Source: Stercorarius parasiticus
Taxonomy: Eukaryota > Chordata > Aves > Charadriiformes > Stercorariidae
Length of the DNA: 64,000 nucleotides
Assembly (NCBI GenBank): GCA_013396915.1
Contig: VWZL01000810.1
Span: 124,001-188,000 of the forward strand
Direction of reading: 5' to 3'
The notes below the pieces were generated by a model, which had not been told where the DNA came from, did no database searches, and was given only the letters and a program-made list of their open reading frames with translations. A program made the translations under genes and the position numbers. Numbering within the stretch: position 1 is the first letter of the stretch; the number at the start of each line of letters is the position of its first letter. Positions 49,432-62,592 of the stretch are shown one piece after another.

Positions 49432-50580
49432 TGAACTGGTTCCTGTGTTTGTTGTCATTGATGCTTATTTGCAGTGTGTCTGTTTTCTGTCCGAAAAATG
49501 GGGAGCAAAGGTTTCAAAAGGAACGAGAGTGGGGTAGAGGGAGGCTGGAATAGGTATTGGCTCTGCTTTTTATGCTCTTGGGATATGGAGTGGCCTTTGC
49601 TGTGTGTCTGCTGCAGCCTCTTTCCTTAAGCAGTTCTTTGGGAAACCTGTTAAGTATCATGCGGGCTATGAGTAGATGATTTGGTGGGGCCTAAAAGTTC
49701 ACGCCGGCTACAAATGACTCGCATCTGGCAGAGCTTTCTGGTCTGTCTGTCGCACAGGGAGGTGTCAGCCCTCCCCTTTCCAAAAGCAGCGCTGCGTTTT
49801 GACTCTTCAGCAGTTTTGGATGTAAAATTACTTCAGTAATTACTCCGTGACCAGCTCTGGTTATTTTTTTTTTAAGGGGACAAGGAACCATTCTGCTTGT
49901 CTCTGTTTTTCTGCTGAAGCAGGTTTTGCTGTACCCAGCCACCTCCAGTGGCGATCTGGCCTTTACAAATAAGAAGGATTTGAGCATTTAATTTTTTTGC
50001 TCAGTATGTGTTAAGAAAGCCAAGGGACAAGAAGATGCCCTTTTTGCTATTGTCAGCTCCTGCCACATTATTTGGGCCCTCTCGAGCCTTCCTCGGGGAG
50101 TCAAGACGTCGGCTTTGACCTTGCGCGCTTCCTTCTCCTCTGCCTTCTGCGCAGGGTTCGATAGGTGGAATCAGAGATTTAATTCCTTTAGAAGCTTAGG
50201 GGATATGGTTCAAAAAATGAAGATTTCTTTTGCCTTGTAAAATTGTGTGAAAGATGACTGTTTCCTCTGAGCCTCCCAGGCAATTTGACAAGCTGCGTGG
50301 CAGTCGAGGGGAAGACTGTTCTCTCTGAAACGCTCCCTGAAGATGATGCCGCGTCCCGAGGAGATGTCATGTTTGCTCTGCTTCTCTGCCTGCCTTACCC
50401 TCCCTCTGAACCCTCCCTCTTTATGGCAACCCTGCATCATCAGCATCCCTGTTTGATTACATCACTTCATCTGGGAAATAGCCATTAGGAAAACGGGGTT
50501 AAAATCTACGACCTGGTGTTTCCCAGTGATGTACAATGACCACCGACGAGGGAACCTGCACCTTTGCTCGCTTCTGCCTC

Positions 50581-50583
50581 NNN
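50581..50583. other. Three undetermined bases
   Basis: NNN in the assembly, inside intron 2; single N bases also occur at 51609 (end of an A run) and 57799. They do not touch a coding exon. Confidence 1.
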
Positions 50584-53500
50584 CGCCCCATGGTACTCAT
50601 GATGCAGCTCTTGTGTCTCTCCTAGGTCTGGCCAGTGCTAAGAGCGAGAGAGCCGTGACTGGAACTGGAGCCTGGGCTGCCTGCATGAAAAAGTTGATGC
50701 TGTTACTCTGGCCCAGAATAACAAATAGCATTTAGTATTTTGTTGAATAGAACACATGAGTCTGACCCTGCAGCCGGTGGAGATAATGACTTTGGAAAAT
50801 GGATTTGTATCAGGTGTGATCAAGATGATAATCTTATTGCAGAAAATATTCTCACCTGTGTCGCTGGCACATCTCATCCCTGTTGCTGGCTGGAAAGGCT
50901 GAATTGGAAAAATCTCTCTGTCTGATTATGTTTGCTTAATTTGGAGACTGAAATATTCTGGGCCAGTTTAACTTTTCAGTGCATTGACCGGTGCCGTTTT
51001 GTTTTGTGATTCAAGGGAAAAGATTTAATATCCTTTTTTGTGTGATGTTGTAAACATACTGTTCACGGTAGGTTTCAATAACAGTCTTGTTTTCTGCTAT
51101 CCTGTTTTCTAAAAAAACCACACCAAACAACTAAACAGACCAGCCCATTTACTCTAAGGCCCAAACCCATGGATCATTCAGCTTGGCTGAACTTTCCACC
51201 TCTCTCTACACTTTTCAAAGGCTGGGAGGATGATTTTAGGAGCTGGGAAAAACAAAGGAGAGGAATAAATGAATCTCAGACTCGTACACAAACGTCTGAA
51301 CGACATCCTGGAACAAACCTTGGTGCTTAGGATCGTGATGGCTTTACCAGGCAGGTTTCTTGCCCATTCTGTCTAATGTCACAACCCCGCAGTTTGACTT
51401 TATTCCAACAAAATCAAGCCTTCCATCAGCTCTGCAAGAGGTTGGAGCACTTTTTCCATCTGCGAGATACTTGTTCAGCGTGGGCTGGGACCAGCCACCT
51501 GCCCTGGGACCGAATGATCCCAAAGTGGGGAAACTGCATGGGTTTGCTGCCACGAATGATAATTAATATTTAAAAATAAGTACCAGCATTTCAAAAAAAA
51601 AAAAAAAANGAGTTCTGGCCCAGTTTTGTCCGCAGCTCTGCAAGGGAGGCTGAAGGGGAAAATCCACCCCTCGGGTTTACAGAACAGCGGCAGCTTCTGG
51701 GTGTGCTGCCACGAGGCAGCCCACTCGCTGCTTGTCCTGTGCTGAGAACCCAGCCCCATTTGGGCTGTCATGTTCTCCTCTCCTCTGTTGGCTGAGGTCG
51801 CCTGCTTGCCTCTTCATTTCTATTCTTGCACATTCCCCCCCGCCCCGCTTCGCTCTCTGTCTTTCTTGGTAAGTAATTTGAACCAGATGCCTGCAAAGCC
51901 CTTGGGGCCTTTCGTGAAGGTGCCCGTAACCCCTCGGTTGCCCTCGGGACCATCACGGCAGGTTCGTGCTCCCTCAGGGTCCTGCCAAGGAGTGTTTCAC
52001 CTGAACGCTTTTCGCTTTCCTCTTCGCTCCATTTTTTTCTTGTGTTTCTTACCCAGCTGATCACTCTTTCATAATGAGGAGGCTGAGTTTTTTCTCTGTT
52101 GTTCTTTGAGCCCTGCTTTTTTAAGACGATGCCAGAAAACTGCCTGATTTAGCCTGGGTGGTTCTAGTTTTACTTGCAAAATAATTGCTTTCCTTTATAT
52201 CTCTATTCCTCTTATGCAAGTACAGGAGGAAAAGGGAATGACGTGTTGCATAGCAGAGGATGAAAAGCAGTTCAAGTAAGGGATGACAGGACAGAGCAGA
52301 CCGATGTAGAACCAAACAGGATTAATTTCAGGATATTTTAGACTGCAGGGCTCTGGTAGGTGCTACCAGGGGGTGCAGCAGAAGATCACTGCAAAGTCAG
52401 ATTCGTCTGAAAGTCATTTGGATCACTTCTGAGGACAAAACTGGGCTGGAAACCTAGTTTACAATGAGATGTCTGACGCTTCTTGCTCTCCAGCCAGATC
52501 ATATGAAAATCTTTGGCAAAGCATTTGGCACTCACAAAATCTCATAGCAGGAGAAATTCACATTTGCAAGTGCAGAGGAAAAGAGTAACTTACTGATTCC
52601 CTTGGCCTCTTTTACACGCGTAGTTGGGAGGGTTGCAGACAAAAACTACATTTGAATTGCCTGCACGTACAGGACTTGTTGTCTCTGGGCACACCACCTG
52701 CAGTTTTCCTCTCAGTAGCTTGAGATTTGGCTGGAAGGAAGGGGGAGAGAGGAAAGCCATAGGGGTTTGGGAGCACAGGAGCTTTCAAGGAGAAACTGGA
52801 TGATGAAGCGATGCTTTTTGGGGAAGAGAAAAAGCACAACGTCGGAGAAGTAAAACGTGGAGCTGGTAGGCAATGCTGAATGGTTTCCCGCAGAAAGCTG
52901 CTGCACTCAGGGAGAAAGTTATGAAAACCCGTAAGTCATTAGAGAAGCAGATGAGAACTCCAGAACCAGGCTTAAGACTGAATAATGAGCTGGGTTGAGG
53001 ACATACAAAGGTATCGATGTTGTATTTTGGCACATATTATCAAGTGAGCTTGCTGGACAACCACAGGGTGCAACCATCAGCCTTGTCATTAGCTGCACAG
53101 TGTCTCGGAGTGTCCTGTCAACTTTCAGGGCTCTGAGAGGGTGGGAGGTACAGTTGGAAAAAACCAGCAGGAATTTTAAACAGGATTTCATATACTTGTA
53201 GGGGTGATGCTACTTGTTGCTCTTGTCTCCTTTGTGGCTGGCATAGCCTTGGGCTGTCTTTACATGATGTGGTACAAGTGAGTTTTTGCCTACCAGCACG
53301 TGCAGCGTCCAGATCTGCTCAAAAAAATAGGCTTAGTGTTTGTAGGGAGGAATTTACAGCCCATAATAATACTCCAGTACTGCAAACGGATCAGTTGTCA
53401 TACCTTAAGGTCTCCTTTAGAAAATACAGTAATTCTCAAACCAAAGTTTTCATTGCTGAGCCGAACATCAAGTTTCCAAAATGGCCCAAGTGAGATTCAA

Positions 53501-54966
53501 ACGCTCCAAACACAGGAAATCAAGTGGCATCGTGTTTGGGCTCTGACATATTTCCGCTGAAAAAGGAGTAAAAAAAAGAGAGCTTATGGATGTTTAGTGC
53601 TGTGAAATCTTTCCGAAGAGACACGGCAGAATGCACCTGTCCTGGGCAGAGAAGGGGATTTGTTTTGTTATAAAGCTCTCCGTAATCTCTTTGGAGACCA
53701 AGAGGCAGACTGAGTTTCCAGAATACATTTCTTCTCACCTCAAGAGCAGTGACTCTTCCTTCCCTATATTTACTAAGTTAAGCTAAAGAGCAAATCTGGG
53801 CTTGTGGTGCCCGGTGACTGTTGAGTCGTGGTGCAGAAGTGAAGGGTAATGGTCCTCCGAAGGCTTGAGCAAAGATGGTGAATAAATACTTTGTGGTCTG
53901 TACCCCTCACGTAGGAGAAAGCGCCGGGGTGGATCCGTGCAGCAGCGCTCCTTGTTCTCTCTCATCATTGCCTAGGTTTCCCCAAGTGTTGTAATTTTAG
54001 ATTGATTTTCCTGCTGGAAAGCTGCCTTTGATCCGCTTTATTTTCTGCTGCTAAAGAAGAAGTGCTAGAGGAATCAGTGTAAGCTTTTAAGGCACTTTTT
54101 AGTAGGACACTCTAAACCCGGGTCCTGTCTGAATGCCTGGCAGCTCCTACCCTTTATCGGGTATTTGTGTTTAACTTTTATTCGTAGGAGCGGTGACTGT
54201 GCTCTCTATTGCAGGTGTAGTTCCAGCAGCCCACCACATCTTGCTGCCCTGTCTGCTTCCCCCCCCTGCCCCGGCCCTTTAAAATCTCTCCTGTGTGTGT
54301 AGGGATCTTGATACAACAGCACATCACCCACCTGCTTTTCTGCTGCAGTCGTTGCATTAGCATTTACTCAGCGCCAGTCGCGGTGGCAGCTAGGTGAGGT
54401 TTTTCCAGGGAAAAGAGGATGGCGCTGAGGTAGCCTTCACCTGTTGGACAGACGGAAGGGTCTGTGCTGCAGTGCCTGCTGCAGTCAGTGCCTTCTAAAG
54501 GAGATTTTGTTTTCCCGTGGCAAATCCAGAATAAAAATAGCTTCTGGTAGAGGTATCACGCACAGCGCGAGCAGCACTGCACAGCGCCAGGATGCACTGC
54601 AGGCAAATCGTGGGTGGTTTTTTTTAAAGTCAAGCAGCACTTTAGCATCCAGATGCTGCCTGTGCTAATTGCAGCTGCCATTAATGTGACAGCTCATGCC
54701 ACTCAGACAGCTCAGCACCCTCAGATCCCCAAAGGTTCAAATGCTGGCACTTGGGCCCTTCCTTGTAGGAGCTGGGTCGCAGGTGCAAAACCTGTGTCTT
54801 GAGGCCATTGTAATCAGGCAGACGGCACAAATCTTCGCAGCCCATTCCTCTGCCAAACTGGTCGTGAAGCCTTCCCCCAAATGAAGCAGTGGTTTCCGTG
54901 GCCTGGCAGGGTTTCTGCAATGAGCTGCTGGAGCAGCTGAGCTTTCGCTCTTCCCGATTGTGCGTC

Positions 54967-55340
54967 TCATAGAATCATAGGACCATTTAGGTTGGAAAAG
55001 ACCTTTAAGATCATCAAGCCCAACCATTAACCCAGCACTGCCAAGTCCCCCACTAAACCATGTCCCTCAGCACCACCTCTACACGTCCTTAGATACCTTC
55101 AGGGATGGGGATTTCACCACTTCCCTGGGCAGCCTGTTCCAATGCTTGACAACTCCTTTGGTGAAGAAATTTTTCCTGGTATCCATCCTAAACCTCCCCT
55201 GGCACAACACGAGGCCGTTTCCTCTTGTCCTATCGCCTGTTCCTTGGGAGAAGAGACCAACCCCACCTGGATACAACCTCCTTTCAAGTGGTTGTAGAGA
55301 GTGATACGGTCTCCCCTCAGCCTCCTCTTCTCCAAGCTAA
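54967..55340 (-). mobile_element. CR1 LINE, 5'-truncated 3' end, antisense
   Basis: At the left edge the minus strand reads CCTATGATTCTATGA, the short terminal repeat that ends avian CR1 elements. It is preceded by the AGGTCTTTTCCAACCTAAATG motif. Reading rightwards on the minus strand are the last codons of CR1 ORF2, split by frameshifts. In one frame are R-R-L-R-G-D and a LYNHLKGG string (about 55260-55335); in another are D-R-T-R-G-N-G and [13 protein letters not shown] (about 55150-55230). The copy keeps only about 370 bases, typical of 5'-truncated insertions. It is the youngest-looking transposon in the window and the best evidence that the genome is avian or a close relative. Confidence 0.93.
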
Positions 55341-58300
55341 TGTCACACCATACGCTGAGGGCTTTTGGTTTTTAGGAAATGGGGAGGCCTGAGCCCTAAC
55401 TCACAGTGTTTTGGTGGATATAGTGTAGGACACCCAGTTATTGCAGTGTCCACACAACTTTTGCTACATGGTGGAGCTCCAGCCCGTGGGAGTCTGTGCA
55501 TTGAGACTGCAGGAAACAGAGGGAGGAAGCACAGGGCAAGTTCTTAGAACCCATTTTTATTCACCTTTCATGGATACAGAGTCTGAAGCTGTCCCTGTAG
55601 AGAACACTGTTTTCTCCTTTTCCAGGAACAAATGAAGAATATTTCTCACCTTGAGTAAAGGTAACTTCCGAGGCTGGGCATGGAGAGTTTTAGAGGGGAA
55701 GGGCAGGCTGGAAGTTGGTTTGCTGAAGCTGGGCAGTTTCAGGAGGGAAAGAGGAGGTGTCAAAGAGCCTGTGAACTGGAGGGAAGCGAAGGACAGAGTG
55801 GCTGGAGCCAGATTACAGAAGGAAAAATTCAGGCTGTGGGAGGAAATAGTGGTAGGACCGCAGGAGGGAAAACAACTTGCTTCAGCTGCCTTTCCTTCTG
55901 CTGCCAAATGTCCTATTCCTCATCCTGGAAGAAGGTACAGGGAGAAGATCTGTGTTTCCCAGCGAGCAGCATCCCAAGCACAGTCCCGCGCTTCCCCTGT
56001 GCCTGCAGCCTGCCCCCAGAAGGGCAGCGGGGACAGGCAGCATCCCCATGCCTCTTGCCTCCTGCCAGGTCCTCACCTCCGCTCTGAAGGCAGGGAAGGG
56101 AGAAGCATCGGCTCCTGGGCATTTGTCAAGCCCAGGAGAGTCTGTGCTCCCTCCTGAGGGCTGTGCCCGGATCACTGGATTGCCATGCGGAGACTGATGC
56201 TGTTTTACTTATGCGAAGCTCTGCACCATGAGCCCTACTTTATTGCAAATAAGCAAGTGATCTTTTTAATCCAGTATAGAGTCCAACAGAGCGTGTATAT
56301 AAAATAGTGCGTGTGGCTGAAAGCACAGCAGTAGCAAACCACCAGCTTAGGAGAAAGGAGAGGGGGCAAACCCCGCGGCTCCCGGAGCAGCTCTGCTGAG
56401 CAGGGCAGCGTGGAAGGTGGGTAGAATAGTCCCGAGGCTCTGTGAGCCTGTTTCTGTAGGGTTATTGGAGTCTCCTACGCACCCTTGCAGTTGTTGCAGG
56501 GCTAATGACGCTGTAATATCGCTATCGGGTACCAGATTTTGGAGCAAGTTGGGCGGCTCGCTCTGGTATTTGTTATAAAGTCGCTGGCGAGTAGAGGTTC
56601 GGGGAAATGGCAACAGCTCTCTGGAAGGATCCGCCTGTATCATTAATCTACCACGTTATTTAATTGTGAGCTAGAATGCAGGATGGCACATTATCTGCTG
56701 GTTTTGTCCTTGTGAATATCCAGTGGAAGGAGATTAATAATCCAGATGGCTGGTAGAATGTTTGTTTTATCATGCTTTCTGATTATTACCAGACTATCGG
56801 CCCTTAGTGCCTATTCAAGTCAAATGCCCTCTATATACAGTGTATGCATTCAGCAGTCTAAATATATAATAATTGCAGGTCAGCTAATGTTGGAACAGTG
56901 CCATTTGGTGATTTTATGCACCATTTGGGTATAGCTGCAAATTGATACATCCCATTTCTGCAGATTTTATATAAATCACATATAATAACTAGCACAATGA
57001 AATGATCAGCTCTCTCTGGCTCCCAGAACTGGATCCTTAGGCAAAAGGGGCTTTTTTTATTTGACTATTTTACTTTTATCTGCCTCTGCAAATTATTATG
57101 TTATGCGGGAGCTGGTCATGACTTCCTAATTAGGGCTGAATTTTGAAATAGGACTGTGAGCTTCATGATAAGCTTGTTCTTCTCCACATGTAGGGTGGCC
57201 TTTCAGTGTGAAACATCACTTAGGACTAGCATTATGCAACTTGAATTTTTTTCTCCCCGTGGTTTTTTCTTGGTTTCTTTTAATTAATTCTTAATACAAA
57301 GCGTTTGAGGTGGTTCTCAGGGCAGGCTTCGTTGTTTGGCATGCCGGACCTTTTGAATGGTGTGGGGGAGACCCACACGGTGCCATGGTATTGCAGAGCC
57401 CCTGCTTTTTTGTGTTGCAGAGGTATTAAAACAGGCACTGAAGGCTGATTTATTATTGTAGGGTTGTTGATGACTGCTGAACAGCTGCTATTATTTATTC
57501 TTTAAAAAAAGAAAAAAGTGGCACTGGATGTAGTAATTCAGGCCGGTATCCCAGCGCCCGGTCTGTGCCAAGCCCCAGTCCCTAACGGCTGAGAGGGACA
57601 GGGGACAGGATGGGAGCCTAGAGGGGCTTCCTGACAGCCAGGTGAGAGGCAGGACAAGCTGCCAGGGAACGGAGGTCCCATCTCTGCTTGGTGGAAAGCC
57701 CCACAGGAGCTTCACGGGGGTGGCAGCCACCCATCCTGAGCAGGGAAAACTGGGGAGATGAGGTGGAACTGGGAGAAAAACTAGAGTTCTGAAGTTTCNT
57801 GTCCTGGGAGGGACATCTGTCTGTACTGACAGAGTACATCTGTGCATTTGTGTCCAGTGCACGTTGGGAAAGCTGGGGAAGAGAGAGCCCCTTTTCCATT
57901 AGTGGTCTCTCGGCTGTTACCCGCAGCAACAGAGGTCAAGTGTTTCAGGCAGGAGGGCATTTTTGGAAGAGTCGTGTGTGTCTAAAACATAGTGAACACC
58001 CTACTTACGGGTGACTGTGGACTGGCCTAAAATAGGAGCCTTTGCAGCACTGTCTAAATGAACCAAATATGACATTTAAGAAGTTCCTGGGAAAAAACAG
58101 TGTCACCCCCCGTTTGCCTCTTCTACCTTCCTGTCGCCTGCAGCACACCGTGGTTGCGGGTGGAGCGAGCGGGGCAGTGAAGCAGAGAGGATGTGGCTTG
58201 GGGTGCTGGTGTTGGGCCAGAGGACACTATTAACACTTCAGGTGCAGCCTTCCCTTGCTCCAACGCAGCCCAGCTCCTTCTCAGCACGGGCGCAAGAGGA

Positions 58301-58514
58301 TTTGAGAGATGAAGCTGCAAACCCAGCCGTACTGTGTCAGACCACAGGTCCGTCTCTAGCCAAATCGTTGCTCATGGATGAGTCCGAGAGTGCGGAGAGC
58401 CCACAGTCATGCGTTTAAGGCCATATTTCAAAGTATGTATGAGCTTTTCTGTGCCCTCTGCTTCAACGCAAAGCCTGTCAACCTCAAAAATATTAACGAA
58501 AAATGTCCTTGATA

Positions 58515-58605
58515 AGGTAAATTATCCCCATATATAGATGGGGAAAGCCTCCACCAGTTTAAGTGGTTGGCCCAAGGTCAGCAGCAGAGCTGCCAATGTG
58601 CCTCA
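58515..58605 (-). mobile_element. MIR SINE relic, antisense
   Basis: The plus strand reads TATCCCCATATATAGATGGGGAAAG, a gap, then TTTAAGTGGTTGGCCCAAGGTCAGCAGCAGAGCTG. This is the reverse complement of the MIR core (counterpart of 'GATGAGGAAACTGAGGC ... AAGTGACTTGCCCAAGGTCAC'). It is diverged and approximate at both ends. Confidence 0.6.
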
Positions 58606-61600
58606 TCTTTTGTGAGTCATGGTCCGAGCTTCAAATGGTCCCCTGGAAGAATGATCTTTGCTTGAATTTTGGAGAACTTTCGAGGTTAAGACAAAAAGCA
58701 GGAACGTTTGAACAGCGCGGTGGGGTTTGTGCTTTCCGCAGCTGAGGCTGGAGAGCGCGGGGTGAAAGGCACATTCAGCTTCCTCTGTTACCGATAAAAT
58801 GGTTGCATTTGTTTTTAATCTAAAGCAGAAGCCATCTAGACGAGAGCTGCAATTTTTTCCTATTGGGAACATGAATCCTAGCAGGAAGGAGCAAAAATTT
58901 CATTAAGGAAAAAAGCAGGACTCCTGAGATTCCCAGATGTGGAAGCAGGGAGTGCTCCTGCAGCGCACAAAAGGCAGACCAAATTCTGAGATCTTCAGAA
59001 ATCATGAACGTTTGCGAGTTTGCTGTGTGCCTTAGGGTTTCGAAGCCTTTAGGATTCATACTTTCAAGCTTCCTCCCCCTACTATTGTGTTTAGATCTTT
59101 CCTGCTTTATTTTTTAAGTGAAAATTGAAATTTTTCTCCTGATCACTTGACTCCAGGAGGCAGAGCTTTAAAAATATCCTCGGTTGCCAAACTGGCAGGA
59201 GCATCATGAAATTTGGTAACCAGTTGTTCCAGTTGCGTTTGGGAGAGCTGCAAAATACCTTTTCCTAGTAGCAGGCAGGTAGGGTGGGAAGTTATTTTAA
59301 ACTTCAGCTGACAGGGTTTAATTACCTGCGTTGGTCCCGCTTGATTTTCAACATATGTTTGGGTTGGAATGCCAGTAAAGCTCTCATGAGGGCCTGTCCC
59401 TCAAAGGACTCCCCGTGCAGTTCTGTCCTTCCCAGGTTGAGCCCATTTTCTGAGGATGGTCCCCAGGTTTTCACAGCAGAGCCCCCACTAAAATCGGTGT
59501 CACTGATGTAAGTAAGTTGGCCCCTGAGATCACTTTGGTGGTTTTACACCAGCATGGCAGTTACGCAGAAGCAGCACTTGGACGTTTGTTTTTCAGCATA
59601 AAACACTGCTTGTGTAGGTGAAGCATTGCTCTGTCGCAGGGTAACTGAAACCTCTTGCAGGGCAGAGAGTGGGGTTTGCTGGGAAGCAGCATGTTTTCTA
59701 ACTGGCTCTTGGGTTGTTTCTCTGAACAAGTGACATTCTTCTGAAATCTGTTTCAGTGTGCCAGGAGAGGTTTTGCTTGCTGGATCCCCGCGTATCTTTG
59801 GGTGCAGTTAAAGCACTAGCTCCCTGCCTTCCCTTGCAGCGACCTGGGACTCAACCAGGCCTCCCAGTGCTCCCTTTCAGAGATCCACGTGCAGCCCCAC
59901 AGTTGGGAAACAACATGATCTAGTCCATCTTTGCAGCAGATGCCGCAATGGAGAACCCCATGCTGTGGGGAGGACCTGGGGAAAGGCATGCAGAGCTGCT
60001 CCCGGGCATGCTGCAGCTCCCAGGGGTTTCCCTGTGTCCAGACTGGCATAGCTGGACTTGGCTGGGGTCACTGAAACGCCCTTCTGCAGCACCCAGGGCT
60101 CCTCGCCCTTGGGACCACCACCCTGGGTGCTGCCAGTGCCACAGGATCACACGGCCGTTCCATGCCTGGATGCATCCCTTCCCCTGGGGAGCATCATGAC
60201 ATAAGAAACGAGAGCTGACAGCCGTATTCGCTCGGTTGCGCTGCTGCTCTGTCACACAAGACATTAAATTGACTCTCAGCTGTGCTGTCTTTGGAAAAGG
60301 TATGAAGCCTTTGTACTTCGAGGATGGCTCCTTGATGCAAGGGGAGCAGCGCCAAGGTGGCAGGAGGGGTTATTTCACCTCCTTGGTGGGCTTCGGTGTG
60401 TCCATCTGGTCCCCTGATGTGCAGAAGGAGGTCCCACCTTGGCAATGCAGGTATCGGGATGCCCAGGTCCGTCCTGGCTCTGCCCCTCGGGCAAACGGTC
60501 TGGGGTTCCTGCCCAGGAAAGTGCCCGGTGCTGCCTGGACGTGGCGTGAGCCCAGTCTGGGGTCAGCAGCTCCCTGCAACCCTCAGCAAAGGGTCGATGT
60601 CCCCAGTGGGTCCTGCCCCGCTGCCGGCAAAGAGAGCATCTTGTCATTTAAACAGGCGTCGCTGCTCTGCGCACCCTCCTGTTAAGTCCCTGATAGCTCT
60701 CGGGCACAGTCGTTAGCGGGGTGAAAAGTCTGGCTTTTAATTGCTTTGCGTTTTTTTTTATCCCCTAAATTTGTGGCATCATTAACATTCTGCTAGAGAA
60801 GAGATGGGTTTTCTTCAAACGTCTCGGCTTCTTGGCCTTTGTAACTCACTGTAGGATGAGAAAACGTGGGAGCTGTAAGAAATGGTTCTGCAAAACATGA
60901 TACTGGTTAGGAACGCAGGGAAGGAGCATGGGGAGGTTTAGGTTTTCTTTACTTTACTAATTTACAGGAACACAGCCCTTTACAATCTGTTTAAAACTGA
61001 ATTTAAGCTGAATAATGGGAAAGTATTAAAAACTATTAACCCTGAAAAGAAGATTGAAAGATTGATGGTAAATGATGCAGTTCCTGCTCCATATGCCACT
61101 CTGTTTGTTTGGACAGTTTCACTGTATAAAAATACGCCGACATGTATTTTTATGCTTGAAAGTTTCCAGTATCTGGGGCTTTAAATGCTGAGGAGAAAAA
61201 GCTGCTTCATTTATATAACAACTTCGGTGATCGGTGTAAGACAGCAGTATTTCTGTCTGTTTTAAGCTTTATTTAAGGTTTGTTCATAAACTACGCTGAG
61301 CCCAATTTGAGTTGATCAGAGTTATTTTAAGCGGGTTTTATTTGGGGGAAAAGGTACAAAAGGAGGCACTTGATCCGTATGTTGTGTGCCGAGCACAGAC
61401 TCGATCAAAGACAGGGACTAAGAGGCAGCCTTATCTTTCAGTTTACAAGTTCAAGGGATGCTTTTTTTGTTTGATGACGGGAAGAAAATCCATTGTGCTG
61501 AAAATGCGGTGATCCTTTTTCATTGCTTTTTGCGGTTTGTTCCAATTCGGAGTATTCAGTGCCCAGGGGTGCGTGGCACCCCGTCCAAAGCTGCGCCCAG

Positions 61601-62265
61601 CCCCCCCCCAGGTTTCAGGAGACGTATTCAGCTGGTCTGATCTCGGTGCGCTTTAGGGATCACCATCTCAGGATGCGAAGATTGGGCATTTGCCTGAGTG
61701 AGGAAAGCTCTTCATGTGAAATGATGAGGAAAGCTGCTGTGAAATGAGATTCAGTGCTCATTCACAAACCCTGGCCTGGGAAGCTTACAGAAAACCCAGT
61801 GCAGCGACCCAGTTAGCCTGGGCGGATGTTCACATTCATTCAGATTTCTGAACCAGAGGTATCTCGACCTTCTTGAATCAGTCACTGGTAAAGGGCTTAT
61901 CCCTCCTCCCAGAGGTTTCTTCCTGTTGGGACAGTCCCCGGCTGAAGGCGTGCGGGAGCTGGGACAAGCGGTGCTGTACACTAGGAACTGCGCTTTTCTT
62001 TAGCTTGGAGTGTTTTGCGTATGTACATCTTGGTTCAGAGCACCTGCCAGCATCCAGCACTCCAGTTACCCTTTCTCATGGTTATACTTGGGATCAAAGC
62101 TGTCAACACTTGAAATCCCTTTGCTTACGAGAGGAACTTGGCAGGTGTGCGGGGAACCATTTGGGGCTGGTTGCTCCAGTATAAAACTGGACTGTCTGGG
62201 CTGTAAGCTGTTGTGGACACCGCAGTGCATCGCTGCCAAGAGCATCGCCGTTGCCGTAAGGAGGG

Positions 62266-62307
62266 AGTCGATCCAGTATCTCCCAGAGTCAATCCAGTAT
62301 CTCCCAG
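62266..62307 (+). repeat. 21-base tandem duplication upstream of the DH exon
   Basis: Two adjacent copies (62266-62286 and 62287-62307) of a 21-base unit, AGTC(G/A)ATCCAGTATCTCCCAG, differ at one base. The copies lie 94 bases before the 3' splice site, outside the usual branch-point window. It looks like a recent local duplication. Confidence 0.9.
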
Positions 62308-62400
62308 AGTCGTGCAGCCCAAGGCCCAGCCTACTTTCCCTCATTGGCTTCCTGATGCTTTTCTGAATAAGCCCGTTGCTCTCCCCTCTTCTCCTGGCAG

Positions 62401-62592
62401 CTATGGGTCAACCAAGAAGATGGAGTGGAGGAGGGAACCAGCGACGTGCAGAATGGCCATTTGGATCCAAGCGCCGACTGCCTCTGTCTTGGCAGGACCG
62501 TTCAGAACCGAGACCAGATGAGAGCCAACGTCATCAATGAAATCATGAGCACGGAGCGCCACTACATCAAGCACCTCAAGGACATTTGTGAG
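62401..62592 (+). CDS. ARHGEF9: ARHGEF9 exon encoding the SH3-DH linker and start of the DH domain
   Basis: The exon is 192 bases, 64 codons, phase 0 at both ends, with acceptor ...CTCCTGGCAG and donor GAG|GTACGT. It encodes residues 64-127, starting L-W-V-N-Q-E-D-G and ending H-L-K-D-I-C-E. Residues 64-102 are the acidic linker ([14 protein letters not shown]) that takes part in autoinhibition. From residue 103 the sequence [19 protein letters not shown] is conserved region 1 of the Dbl-homology domain. Glu110 lies where the catalytic Glu that contacts Cdc42 switch I is found in this family. Compared with the human protein I see only a few conservative changes in the linker and none in the DH part. 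The continuation (GYLKQCRKRRD... in the family) is not present before the window ends. Confidence 0.97.

Noticed and set aside
51593..51609. A16 run considered as the tail of a processed retrogene
   Set aside because: No upstream sequence resembles a known mRNA and no target-site duplication is visible; the run ends in an undetermined base.
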